Positions 23,260 to 32,505 of a DNA stretch of 33,115 bases are shown here, in pieces (positions within the stretch are counted from its first letter, which is position 1; each line of letters starts with the position of its first letter). The DNA is from an uncultured Clostridium sp. Its GTDB lineage: Bacteria > Bacillota > Clostridia > TANB77 > CAG-508. A program made the position numbers and the translations under genes. The stretch covers positions 1-33,115 of the forward strand of contig USOV01000005.1 in assembly GCA_900556455.1 (NCBI GenBank). Direction: 5' to 3'. The notes under the pieces are model-generated. The model was not told where the DNA came from, ran no database searches, and saw only the letters and a list, made by a program, of their open reading frames with translations.

Positions 23260-25266
23260 TTAAACTTCTGTAAAATATTCATTTATTCTAATTATTAATT
23301 CTGTTTTCGCTTCTTCTAATGTCATATTTTCTAGTTGGGCTCCGGCAAGTGTTATATGCCCTCCTCCACCTAATTTTTCTAATATTACTTGCACATTTAT
23401 GTCTCCAATTGAACGTCCGCTTATACAAATTTTATCTCCCATATCTCCTATTACAAATGATGCTGTAATATTACTAATTGTAAGCAATTCATCTGCTGCT
23501 TTTGCACATATTAAATTAGCATTTTTGTCTTTTTCTGTATATTCAGAAATTCCTATGGATTCATTTACTATTTCTGCATTTTTTACAATATCTGCAATTA
23601 CATTATAACTTTCCAAGTCGCTTTGAAACCATTTCTTTACTTTTATAATGTCAATTCCATATTTTCTTAAATATGCTGCTGCTTCAAAAGTTCTAACACC
23701 TGTTTTAAATGTAAAGTTTTTTGTATCCATCATTATTCCGGCATATAAACTTTCTGCTTCTATTTGTTCAAGTGTTATGTTTTTACTTGAATATTCTATA
23801 ATTTCTGTTACAAGTTCTGCAGCTGAAGATGCATATACCTCATGGAAGGTAAGTATTGCGTTATCTATAAAGTCTTCCCCTCTTCTATGGTGGTCTATTA
23901 TAACTATTTTTTCTGCTTCATCTATTAATTCCGGAACTTCAACATATCCTCTTTTATGTGTATCTACTACTATTAAAAGAGTATCTTTTGTAATTTTAGA
24001 CATCGCTTCTGCTTTATCTATGATTACATTTTTATATTCTTCTTGTTTTTTTAGTGTTTCTACAAAATTTTCTACTGCTAAACCATTTGTATTGTTTACA
24101 ATAAATGCTTCTTTTCCAAATTCTTTTGCTAGTCTATAAATTCCTAAGCTTGAGCCCAAAGAATCTATATCTGCATTCATATGCCCCATTACCATTACGT
24201 TTGTAGAATTCTCTATTATTTCCTCTAGTGCATTTGATATTACTCTTGCTTTTACTCTTGTTCTTTTTTCTAGTTCTAAAGTTTTTCCACCAAAGAATGT
24301 GTACTTACCTTGTTTTCTTACAACTGCTTGGTCTCCACCTCTTCCCAAAGCAACTTTCATTGCCTCTTGAGCAGTTTCATATTTTTCATAGTTTGTTTCT
24401 CCTTCATCTGTAAATGCCATACTAAGTGTCATTTGTAGTTTGTCTTCTGTTTCTATCTCTTTTATTTCGTCTAATATGCTAAATTTGTCATTTTCCATTT
24501 TTTCTAAATCTTTTTCTTCAAAAAGTGAAATAAATGTATCTCTTTCTTTTTTTATGATTAGTCCGCCTTTACTTGCAGCCCATTCATATAGTTTTTTCTC
24601 AGCTTCAGCTATTACTTGTGTTTTTTTGTCCTCTGGTATTCTTTGCATTATTTCCTCGTAATTATCTATCATTACTATTGCAACACAAGATTTTGATTCA
24701 TTATATTTGTTTAATAATTCTTGATTTTCAGTAATATCTATAAAATATAATATTGTAATATATTCTGATGCATTTTTCTTTCTATCTCTTTTTTTATTTT
24801 TAACATAATTTCCTATTATATGGTAGGTTTTATTCTCTATATCTATTTGTTTATCTAAAGAAACAGTTTGATTATTCTCAACATCTATTTTTATTTCTTT
24901 TGATAAATCTTCAATATAAGAATTTATGCCTACATTAGCAAATTCTTTATTAAATTTTGAGTTTCTCCATATTACATTTCCATTAGTTTCTAATACAATA
25001 AGTGGAAATGGTGAATTTATTAATGTTTCTTTTGCAACAGAATCAACATTTAATGTTAGTTCATCTAAATAGTTCGATACTTCTCCTTTTCTTTTTTGAC
25101 TTACCCATATTGTGTATGTTAATACTGCTGCATATATAATAATTGATGGAATTATATATGCAGTATTGTTTATACATAAAACTAATAATAATACTGCTAT
25201 TATTACTAGATATATCTTTGTTTTGGACTCCAATTTTTCAAATATCTTTAAATTATTATTGGTCAT
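23260..25266 (-). CDS. gdpP: Cyclic di-AMP phosphodiesterase GdpP
   Basis: This 668-residue membrane enzyme hydrolyses c-di-AMP to pApA and thereby tunes wall and potassium homeostasis. Two N-terminal membrane helices (about residues 17-50) precede a PAS domain (SPFPLIVLETNGNVIWRN), then a degenerate GGDEF domain in which the motif reads GRGGDQAVVR. A DHH phosphoesterase domain (VMVMGHMNADIDSLGSSLGIYRLA, VVDTHKRGYVEV, VIIDHHRRGEDF) and DHHA1 (LGGGGHITLAGAQL) follow. Order and length match the B. subtilis protein. AAAGGAAATTTTT precedes the ATG at 25266. The usual neighbours rplI and dnaC are absent here. It has its own consensus promoter. Confidence 0.95.
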   Translation of the reverse strand: MTNNNLKIFEKLESKTKIYLVIIAVLLLVLCINNTAYIIPSIIIYAAVLTYTIWVSQKRKGEVSNYLDELTLNVDSVAKETLINSPFPLIVLETNGNVIWRNSKFNKEFANVGINSYIEDLSKEIKIDVENNQTVSLDKQIDIENKTYHIIGNYVKNKKRDRKKNASEYITILYFIDITENQELLNKYNESKSCVAIVMIDNYEEIMQRIPEDKKTQVIAEAEKKLYEWAASKGGLIIKKERDTFISLFEEKDLEKMENDKFSILDEIKEIETEDKLQMTLSMAFTDEGETNYEKYETAQEAMKVALGRGGDQAVVRKQGKYTFFGGKTLELEKRTRVKARVISNALEEIIENSTNVMVMGHMNADIDSLGSSLGIYRLAKEFGKEAFIVNNTNGLAVENFVETLKKQEEYKNVIIDKAEAMSKITKDTLLIVVDTHKRGYVEVPELIDEAEKIVIIDHHRRGEDFIDNAILTFHEVYASSAAELVTEIIEYSSKNITLEQIEAESLYAGIMMDTKNFTFKTGVRTFEAAAYLRKYGIDIIKVKKWFQSDLESYNVIADIVKNAEIVNESIGISEYTEKDKNANLICAKAADELLTISNITASFVIGDMGDKICISGRSIGDINVQVILEKLGGGGHITLAGAQLENMTLEEAKTELIIRINEYFTEV

Positions 25267-25298
25267 AAAAATTTCCTTTCTTTTTATTCAACATATCT

Positions 25299-25327
25299 AT
25301 TTTACCTCAAAATGGCTATATTGTCAA
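25299..25327 (-). promoter_or_regulatory. Promoter of gdpP
   Basis: On the minus strand TTGACA (25327-25322) and TAAAAT (25304-25299) are separated by 17 bases, 33 bases before the ATG. Confidence 0.75.
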
Positions 25328-25345
25328 CTTTTAGAGAAAGTTTTA

Positions 25346-25364
25346 AGGTCACAATTTGTGACCT
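25346..25364. terminator. Palindromic hairpin after rsmA
   Basis: AGGTCACA (25346-25353) and TGTGACCT (25357-25364) form an 8-bp stem with a three-base loop, just after the rsmA stop. The downstream T run on the minus strand is weak (TTAAAACTTT), so it could instead be an operator of the gdpP promoter that follows it. Confidence 0.55.
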
Positions 25365-25370
25365 CAAGTT

Positions 25371-26228
25371 TTATTTTTTATTTAAATAATCAGCTATTTG
25401 TGCATATTCTGCTAGTGTTAGTTTTTCTCCCCTTATTTTTAAATCAATGTTAAATTCTTGCAGTATTTTTTCTATCTCATCTTTATTTCCAAATAAATTA
25501 CTATTAGTTAAGCTGTTTAATAATGTTTTCCTTTTTTGCATAAATGCCGATTTAATAATTTTAAACATTAATTCTTCATTTTCTACTTTTACACTTGGTG
25601 TTTTTAGTACATCTAGTTTTATTATTGTAGAATTTACTTCTGGTGCTGGTATAAATGATGTTTTATCTACTTCATATATTCTTGATGGTTTTGTGTAATA
25701 ATTTATAGCATATGTTATTGCACCTGTGTTCACTTCTCCTGGTTTTGCGACTAATCTATCTGCTACTTCTTTTTGTATCATTACTGTTATACTTTCTATA
25801 TCTAGTCTTTCTTCTAATAGTTTCATAATTATTGGAGTTGTAATATAATATGGTAAATTTGCAACTACTTTTGCGTGTTTAATTGTTTCATGTTTATTTT
25901 CTGAAATTAATTTATTTAAGTCTACTTTTAATACATCGTTATTTATTAATTCAAAATTATCATATAATTTAAATCTGTCTTCTAATATTTCTATCATTCT
26001 TGTGTCTAATTCTATACAAATAACTTTTCCTGCACTTTCTAATAATGGCTTTGTTAATGTTCCAAGCCCTGGTCCTATTTCTATTACTAGGTCCTCTTTT
26101 GATATTTTAGAAGAATCTACAATTGCATCTATTGCATTATCATCTATCAAGAAATTTTGTCCTAGTTTTTTATTTGCAGTTATTCCATATTTTTTCATTA
26201 TAAATTTTGTTTCTTCGTAAATATTCAT
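25371..26228 (-). CDS. rsmA: 16S rRNA dimethyladenosine transferase RsmA (KsgA)
   Basis: This 285-residue S-adenosylmethionine-dependent enzyme dimethylates two adjacent adenines near the 3' end of 16S rRNA. The N-terminus has KKLGQNFLIDDNAID, motif I is LVIEIGPGLGTLTKPLL, the acidic motif CIELDTRMIEIL follows, and the catalytic motif NLPYYITTPI is intact. The C-terminal helical domain (FMQKRKTLLNSL) is complete. AAGGAGG precedes the ATG at 26228. It is divergent from spoVD and appears to be a single gene. Confidence 0.96.
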   Translation of the reverse strand: MNIYEETKFIMKKYGITANKKLGQNFLIDDNAIDAIVDSSKISKEDLVIEIGPGLGTLTKPLLESAGKVICIELDTRMIEILEDRFKLYDNFELINNDVLKVDLNKLISENKHETIKHAKVVANLPYYITTPIIMKLLEERLDIESITVMIQKEVADRLVAKPGEVNTGAITYAINYYTKPSRIYEVDKTSFIPAPEVNSTIIKLDVLKTPSVKVENEELMFKIIKSAFMQKRKTLLNSLTNSNLFGNKDEIEKILQEFNIDLKIRGEKLTLAEYAQIADYLNKK

Positions 26229-26344
26229 GTGTTCCTCCTTGTTTAAATTATATACTATTATATCACATTTTTCGCGTAAATTTATTGATTTTTTAAAATT
26301 TATAATATAAAATCTTATTATAAAAACTTGGAGTAGGTGATTTT

Positions 26345-28580
26345 TTGAAAAAATCTAAAAAAATACAAAAGATTAATTCCACAAATAAGAAATCTTTAAC
26401 AATATTTCTTATTTGTATTGTCTTGATTTTAGTACTTTTACTTGTTAGAATTTGCTTTTTACAATTTGTTCAAGGTAATACTTTAAGGGCTAAAGCTAAT
26501 GCCCAACAAACTACAACTAGAACAATTGCTGCTAACCGTGGCACTATTTATGATTGTAATGGTAATATTTTAGCTTCTAGTACTCATGTTGATATTGTTT
26601 CTGTAAATCCGAAAAATATTTTATATTCAGATAAAACTGAAGTCCCTAAAGAAATTTTGGCTAGTAAATTTAGTGAACTTTTCAACTTAGATTATACAGA
26701 AACTTTAAATAAATTAAATGAAGATTCAAAATATGTAACTATAACTAACAAAGCTGAGAGTGAAACTGTTACAGCTTTAAAAGCTTGGATGAAAGAATGT
26801 AAAATAACTTCTGGAATAAACATAGATTCTACTATAAATAGATATTATCCTTATAACAATCTTGCCTCAAATCTAATAGGGTTTACTGGATCTAATACCC
26901 ATGGTAGTTGGGGACTAGAATATTCTTTAGATAATACTTTAGCTGGAACAGATGGTAAAGTTGTAATGCTTACAGATTCTGTTAATAGTGAAATTCCAAA
27001 CCAGGAGAAAACATATATAGAAGCTAAAGATGGTTCTTCTGTTTATTTAACTATGGATGTTGAAGTCCAATCTGTATGCGAAAAATATCTTGCTCAAGCT
27101 GTTAGTGATAACAAAGCTGATGGTGGAACAGTTATTGTAATGGAGCCTGATACTGGTAATATTTTGGCCATGGCAACTTACCCTGATTACAACTTAAATA
27201 CCCCTTTTACTCCAACTAACTCTACTATCTTAAGTACTTGGGATACTTTATCTTCTGAGGAAAAAACTCGGGACTTTATATAAAATGTGGAATAATTCTG
27301 CAACTCAAGAAACATATGAACCTGGTTCTACTTTTAAATTAATTACTGCATCTGTTGCATTAGAAGAAGGAATTGCAGAAACAGATAAAGCTGAAGATTT
27401 CAATTGTACTGGTATTCAAAAAGTAGCATACACATCTATGAGATGTTGGAAATTTCCTCAAGCTCACAATGAACAAACTTTAAGACAAGCCCTAGGTAAT
27501 TCTTGTAACCCTGCATTTATTCAATTAGGGCAAAGAATTGGTGCCCCAACTTTATATAAATATTATGAGGCATTTGGTTTATTTGAAAGAACTAATCCTG
27601 TTTTTTATGGTGAAGCAAGTGGTAATTTCTGGGATTTACAAGATGTTACAGACGTGGAACTTGCAACAATGTCGTTTGGGCAAAGGTTTAAAATCACTCC
27701 TCTTCAACTTGTAACAGCTGTTTCAGCAATAGCAAATGAAGGAGTCCTAGTGCAACCACAAATAGTAAAGCGAACTGTAGATTCTTCTACTGGAGCAGTT
27801 ACAACAACAGAAACTGTTGAGAAACGTCAAGTCATCTCTAAGGAAACCGCCGAAACAATGATGGATTTAATGGAATATGTTGTAGAAAAAGGAACTGGAC
27901 GACATGCACAAGTTTCTGGATATTCTGTTGGAGGGAAGTCTGGTACTTCTGAACCTCTTGACGATAATGCAGAAGAAGGCTATGTAGCTTCTTTCATAGG
28001 TGTTGCCCCTGTATCTAACCCAGAAGTAGTAATTTTAGTTGCAATTTATGACCCTAAAGGCTCTGCTGGACATCAAGGTGGACAAGTTGCAGGTCCAGTA
28101 GTATCTCAAATATTATCTGAAATACTTCCAAACCTTGACATTGCATCTAGCACAGATTCAAATTCAAGTACTTCTTCTAATACATACAATACTACTGCTT
28201 TACCTGATGTTAGAAATTTAACTACTTCTAAAGCAAAGGAAGTTTTAGAAAACGCTGGTTTTAAGGTAACTATATCTGGAGAAATAGACTCTTCTACTTT
28301 AGTTACTGAGCAAACTCCAAAAACAGGAGTAAAATTATTAAATGGTGCAAATGTATTTTTATATACTGAAAATAATAATGTAAAATCTTCTGTTACGGTT
28401 CCAAATTTCAAGGGTATGTCTGCTGCACAAGCAATAAATTCTGCAAATTCTAAGCAACTAAACTTAGTATTAAATGGCACTGGTGTTGTTATAAGCCAAG
28501 ATACAGCTTCTAATAGCGAAGTGGAAATAGGCTCTGTTATAACTTTAAAACTAGGTGCAGAATTAGATGGAGGATATTAA
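26345..28580 (+). CDS. spoVD: Penicillin-binding protein of the SpoVD/PBP2 class with PASTA domains, requires a +1 frameshift
   Basis: With one base skipped, the protein has 744 residues. A single membrane helix (about 18-40) is followed by the PBP dimerisation domain (RTIAANRGTIYDCNGNILAS) and the transpeptidase domain. The latter has the active Ser in YEPGSTFK (about residue 328), the SxN motif SCN (386) and the KSGT motif (531). Two PASTA repeats follow at about 617-742. SpoVD makes cortex peptidoglycan; a vegetative PBP2 role is possible. The zero frame reads ACT CGG at codons 308-309 and stops at TAA 27281. Skipping the C gives ACT GGG ACT TTA and joins the rest with no gap. Without the shift, only the anchor and dimerisation domain would be made. 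The start is TTG (26345) after GGAGTAGGTGA. Confidence 0.87.
27266..27271 (+). other. Putative +1 frameshift site ACT-CGG in spoVD
   Basis: The zero-frame codons are ACT (27266-27268) and CGG (27269-27271). Omitting one base here gives the frame that holds the active site and PASTA domains. Omitting C27269 gives Thr-Gly; omitting one of the G bases would give Thr-Arg, so the exact position is an inference by analogy with the other sites. Confidence 0.7.
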
Positions 28581-28581
28581 A

Positions 28582-28944
28582 ATGGAACATTGGACTGCTG
28601 AAGATTATAAGAATTATACAAATAAAAATGTTAGAAAAACTAAATATAGAGCATATAAAACTTCTGTAGATGGACATACTTTTGATAGTCAAAAGGAAGC
28701 TAATTATTACAATATGTTAAAGCTTAGGTTGCAAGCAAAAAATATAAAGGGATTCTGCCTTCAGCCTACTTTCGTATTAGCTCCTAGTCTAAAATATAAA
28801 GCTGATTTCATTATTTTTAATAATGATGGGACTTATGATATTATTGATGTTAAAGGTTTTAAGACTAAAGAATATATCGCAAAGAAAAAAGTTTTTGAAG
28901 ATAAATTTAATTTAAAAATCACAGAAGAATTTGAGAATAATTAA
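28582..28944 (+). CDS. DUF1064 family protein (phage-type nuclease-like)
   Basis: The protein has 120 residues. It matches the pattern of DUF1064, a small family mostly found in phages and thought to be nuclease-like: KYRAYKTSVDGHTFDSQKEANYYNMLKLR, then FCLQPTFVLAPSLKYKADFIIF, then YDIIDVKGFKTKEYIAKKKVFE. The ordered E, D and DVK positions resemble restriction-type nuclease active sites, which is an inference. The start at 28582 is chosen because GGAGG at the end of spoVD lies eight bases before it; the ATG at 28567 overlaps this site. It is thus translationally linked to spoVD, whose stop ends two bases earlier. Its role next to a PBP is unclear. Confidence 0.75.
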   Translation: MEHWTAEDYKNYTNKNVRKTKYRAYKTSVDGHTFDSQKEANYYNMLKLRLQAKNIKGFCLQPTFVLAPSLKYKADFIIFNNDGTYDIIDVKGFKTKEYIAKKKVFEDKFNLKITEEFENN

Positions 28945-28973
28945 AAAATGTAGGGGTCACACCCCTACATTTT
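28945..28973. terminator. Bidirectional terminator between DUF1064 and lonB genes
   Basis: A 13-bp stem (28945-28957 with 28961-28973) with a GC core (GGGGT/ACCCC), a three-base loop, and A and T flanks. It separates two convergent genes and overlaps the lonB stop. Confidence 0.85.
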
Positions 28974-31350
28974 ATTTTGCTTTTCCGTTTTCATAATATT
29001 TTTTCAATTTTTCGTATGCTAAGTAATTTATTGTTCCTGCTGGGAATTTGCCATTAGCATTTTTCTTTCCTGCTGGTACTCCCGTTAATATTTCTATTCC
29101 TTCATCAATTGTTGATACTGCATATATATGGAATTTTCCAGCTTTTACCGCTTCTATTACTTCATCTGATAGATGAAGATTTTTTACATTTTGAACTGGA
29201 ATTATAACACCTTGTTCATAGTTTAAACCTTTCATTTTACAAGTATCATAAAATCCTTCTATTTTTTCATTTACCCCACCTATTGGCTGTATAAATCCTT
29301 TTTGGTTTACTGAACCTGTTACTGCAATTGATTGGTTTATTGGTATTCCAGAAAGGCTAGAAAGTATAGCATAGGCTTCTGTGCTAGATGCGCTATCTCC
29401 ATCTACTCCATTATACATTTGTTCAAAACATAAACTAGCAGTAAGTGATAATGGAAAATCTTGTGCAAATTTTTCCCCTAAATATCCTGAAAGTATTAGC
29501 ACACCTTTTGAATGTGATGGTCCAGATAGTTCAATTTCTCTTTCTATATTTACAACTCCTGTTTTTCCCATGTATGTGTTTGCTGTAATTCTTGAAGGTT
29601 TTCCGAAAGTATAATCTCCTATTGTCATAACTGTAAGTCCGTTTATAACGCCTGTTTCATACCCTTCTGTATTAATAAGCAAAGTATTGTCTGCAATCAT
29701 TTCTGAATATCTATGTTCATATTTCTTTATTCTATCTATTCTTTCATAAAGTGCCTTTTCTATAAATTCTTTTGTTACCACTTTTTTTCTTGCAAGTTTT
29801 GCCCAAGTAGAACTTTCTGAAATAATTTCTCCTATTTCAGAGAAATGTGTAGATAATTTATCTCTATCCTCTGTTATTCTTGAAGTAAATTCTACAACTT
29901 TTGCCATTGCCTCTTTATCTAAAGGCAAGAATCCTTCTCTTTCACTATAGTTATGCACAAATTTTGCAAGTTTGTTGATATTTTCTTCTGTTCTTGGTGC
30001 ATCTTCCTCAAATTCTGCTTTTATTTTAAATAATTTTCTAAAGTCTGGATCTAATGCAAGTAATGTATGATATATATTTGAGTCTCCAAGTAAAATAACT
30101 TTTACATTAAGCGGAATTGGCTCTGGTTTTAAAGAAATCATAACCATATAAGAACGTTGTTCCACATTATTTTCTATAGAAAGTTCTTTTACTAATAATG
30201 CCTTTTTCAAAGTATCGTAGCAAATTTGGTTTGACAATAAATCTTGTGCTTGAAGTATAATATATCCGCCATTTGCCTTATGCAAAAGTCCTGGTTTTAG
30301 CATAGTAAAATCTGTTTTAAGCATTCCATATTGATTTTCATATTCTAATTTTCCAAATAAATTATGGTACATATAATTTGTGTCCATAATTATAGGAGCT
30401 CCTTCTAAATTGCTGTTATCCACAAACAAATTTACTCTATAATTAAGCCATGGTTTAACTATTTCTGGTTTTGAATTTTGAGGACTTGGCTGTGTTTCCT
30501 CCTCTTTTATGAAATATGGTAAATTTTTTAATATATCTTTTTTTACATTATCTAAAAATGCTACTACTTTTTTATATTTTTTATATGTTGCTCTAATTGG
30601 ATTTATATATGCATTAATTGTTAATAATGCAATATTTGCTTGCCAATCCTCTATTTTTTTGTCTGCTTCTTTATCTATCATTTTTATCTGGCTAATAGCA
30701 GCAACAACATGTTCTTGAACAACATTAGATTTCTCTTCAAAGTCTTTTTTAGTTTCTTCATCTAGTTTGTCATATTCGTCTTCCTCAATAACTTCACCAT
30801 TTAAAACAGGCATCATGTAAATTCCATTTTGAGCAGATTTTACTTGAAAACCAAATTTCAAACATTGTTTATTTAAATTATTTAGTAATTTATCCTTTTT
30901 CTCTTCGAATCCTTGTCTTATAAGATTTTTTTCTTTTTCAAAATCTTCATTACTAAATGTTTTATAAATATATTTTTTAATGTCTACAATAAAAGAATCC
31001 ATAGCCTCTTTAAATTCTTTTCCCATTCCTGCTGGAAGTGATACTGCTATTGGCTCATTTGGATCATTAAAATTATATATATAGCACCAGTCATCTGGTG
31101 TTTTTTGTTTTGCCGCAAGTTCTGTTACATATTTTTTAGTATACATTGTTTTTCCTACACCTGAAGGACCTTCTAGGTATAAGTTATAGCCTTTAGAATT
31201 AATGTTAAGTCCAAATTCTAAGGCTTTTATTCCTCTTTCTTGTCCATATACTAAATCATCATCATCTATATCTGCTGTTGTTTCAAAGTTAAAAACATTT
31301 GGATCACATATGTTTTTTAATTGTTTGTAATTTAACTCATTTTTTTTCAT
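28972..31350 (-). CDS. ATP-dependent protease of the LonB-like family
   Basis: The protein has 792 residues. The Walker A motif GPSGVGKT is at residues 61-68. The ATPase region is interrupted by a long helical insert (about 110-250, coiled-coil rich). The C-terminal Lon proteolytic domain has the catalytic dyad: Ser653 in DGDSASSTEAYA and Lys696 in GGVNEKIEG. There is no N-terminal LAN domain of classical LonA. Such proteins occur widely in Clostridia; a role in sporulation or stress proteolysis is an inference. GGGGG lies before the ATG at 31350. It is the last gene of the tsaE-tsaB-rimI unit, starting 16 bases after rimI. Confidence 0.9.
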   Translation of the reverse strand: MKKNELNYKQLKNICDPNVFNFETTADIDDDDLVYGQERGIKALEFGLNINSKGYNLYLEGPSGVGKTMYTKKYVTELAAKQKTPDDWCYIYNFNDPNEPIAVSLPAGMGKEFKEAMDSFIVDIKKYIYKTFSNEDFEKEKNLIRQGFEEKKDKLLNNLNKQCLKFGFQVKSAQNGIYMMPVLNGEVIEEDEYDKLDEETKKDFEEKSNVVQEHVVAAISQIKMIDKEADKKIEDWQANIALLTINAYINPIRATYKKYKKVVAFLDNVKKDILKNLPYFIKEEETQPSPQNSKPEIVKPWLNYRVNLFVDNSNLEGAPIIMDTNYMYHNLFGKLEYENQYGMLKTDFTMLKPGLLHKANGGYIILQAQDLLSNQICYDTLKKALLVKELSIENNVEQRSYMVMISLKPEPIPLNVKVILLGDSNIYHTLLALDPDFRKLFKIKAEFEEDAPRTEENINKLAKFVHNYSEREGFLPLDKEAMAKVVEFTSRITEDRDKLSTHFSEIGEIISESSTWAKLARKKVVTKEFIEKALYERIDRIKKYEHRYSEMIADNTLLINTEGYETGVINGLTVMTIGDYTFGKPSRITANTYMGKTGVVNIEREIELSGPSHSKGVLILSGYLGEKFAQDFPLSLTASLCFEQMYNGVDGDSASSTEAYAILSSLSGIPINQSIAVTGSVNQKGFIQPIGGVNEKIEGFYDTCKMKGLNYEQGVIIPVQNVKNLHLSDEVIEAVKAGKFHIYAVSTIDEGIEILTGVPAGKKNANGKFPAGTINYLAYEKLKKYYENGKAK

Positions 31351-31366
31351 TCGTTTTCCCCCTAAA

Positions 31367-31810
31367 TTATTTTAATTTTAAAGTCATAATATTAGCGTCA
31401 TATGTATTATTATAATATTTTTTCCTAAAGCCTACATTTTTAAAACCATTTTTTTCATAAAGTTTTATTGCTGCCAAATTAGTATTATTTACCTCTAATG
31501 TAATTTTTTCTTTACCATTTTCTTTAGCAAGTTTTATAAGTTCTGTAAGTAGTTCATTTCCAATTCCTTTTTTTCTAAAGTCTTTTCTTACAACAATATT
31601 TGTAATTTCTAATTGGTCTACTGTATCTATAACTCCCGCAAATCCTACAATTTCCCTATTTATTTTTGCAATTATATATTGAGAAAATGGATTTTTTATT
31701 TCAGATTCTAAAATACTACTATTCCAAAACTCATCAAAATCACTTGTAAGATTATTGGCAATTTCAGCTAAGTCTGAAATAGTCATTTTATCAATCACTA
31801 AGTTTTTCAT
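31367..31810 (-). CDS. rimI: Ribosomal protein alanine N-acetyltransferase, RimI-like
   Basis: This 147-residue single-domain GNAT acetyltransferase belongs to the RimI type, which acetylates the N-terminus of ribosomal protein S18 or similar targets. Acetyl-CoA binding is shown by RKDFRKKGIGNELLTELIKLA; the preceding strand LEITNIVV and the late segment NLAAIKLYEKNGFKNVGFRKKYY are typical. The start overlaps the tsaB stop by four bases (ATGA), indicating translational coupling. Neighbourhood with tsaB and tsaE is a common bacterial arrangement. Confidence 0.93.
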   Translation of the reverse strand: MKNLVIDKMTISDLAEIANNLTSDFDEFWNSSILESEIKNPFSQYIIAKINREIVGFAGVIDTVDQLEITNIVVRKDFRKKGIGNELLTELIKLAKENGKEKITLEVNNTNLAAIKLYEKNGFKNVGFRKKYYNNTYDANIMTLKLK

Positions 31811-32458
31811 TTTAGCTCTTTCATCCTTTCAGCTTGTGATTTTCTTAAATACATTGGAACTATAGTATCAGCTGTTTCTGAAATTCCTTTTTTATATTTA
31901 TTATAGCTACATATTCCAACATTTACAGCATGTATATTGTTATCGCTAACAAAATCTCCATTTAACAAGTCTTTATGTAGTACTGCTCCATCTCCCACAA
32001 AAGTTATATCATTATTTGGTAAATTTTCAATTATCACATTAATATCGTCTGCCGTATATTCTTTAATTAATTGATGATTGCTATCAAAAATTCCGCAATA
32101 TACTTGCTTGTTTCTAGCATCTATTAAAGAACATATTGTGTTTAAATTTGTATTATAACTTAAAGCTTCCAAAGATGTGCAAGATACTACTGGTATTTGG
32201 TTTACTTCTGCAATTGCCTTTGCTGTAGCAATTCCAATACGTATTCCTGTAAAAGAACCGAGGACCTACATCACATGCAATTAGCTCTAATTCAGAAACG
32301 TTTTTGTTTGTATCCTTAAATAGTTCATCTATTAATGGAACTAAGTTTTCAGAATGAGTTTTTAAATTGTTTATATTTAATTCTTTTATTGGTTTATCAT
32401 CTTCTAGTAATGCTACTGAGCATATTGGGCTAGAAGTGGATAGTGCTAATGTTAACAT
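31807..32458 (-). CDS. tsaB: tRNA t6A biosynthesis protein TsaB, requires a +1 frameshift
   Basis: With one base skipped, the protein has 216 residues. It is an ASKHA-fold partner of TsaD in making N6-threonylcarbamoyladenosine at position 37 of ANN-decoding tRNAs. The N-terminus (LTLALSTSSPICSVALLEDD) and the central DVGPGSFTGIRIGIATAK motif, formed across the shift, are both classic. The C-terminal half (SLEALSYNTN to PMYLRKSQAERM) is intact. In the zero frame, codons 66-67 are CCT CGG; skipping C gives CCT GGT TCT TTT ACA. The unshifted product ends at residue 101 without the conserved core. AAAGGAG precedes the ATG at 32458. It is 47 bases downstream of tsaE and overlaps rimI. Confidence 0.87.
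32258..32263 (-). other. Putative +1 frameshift site CCT-CGG in tsaB
   Basis: On the minus strand the zero-frame codons are CCT (32263-32261) and CGG (32260-32258). Omitting the C (plus-strand G32260) gives the invariant GPGSFTG motif. Confidence 0.75.
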
Positions 32459-32505
32459 ATATACTCCTTTGCAGTTTTCCCAACCTTTGTTGGGTTTTAT
32501 ATATT

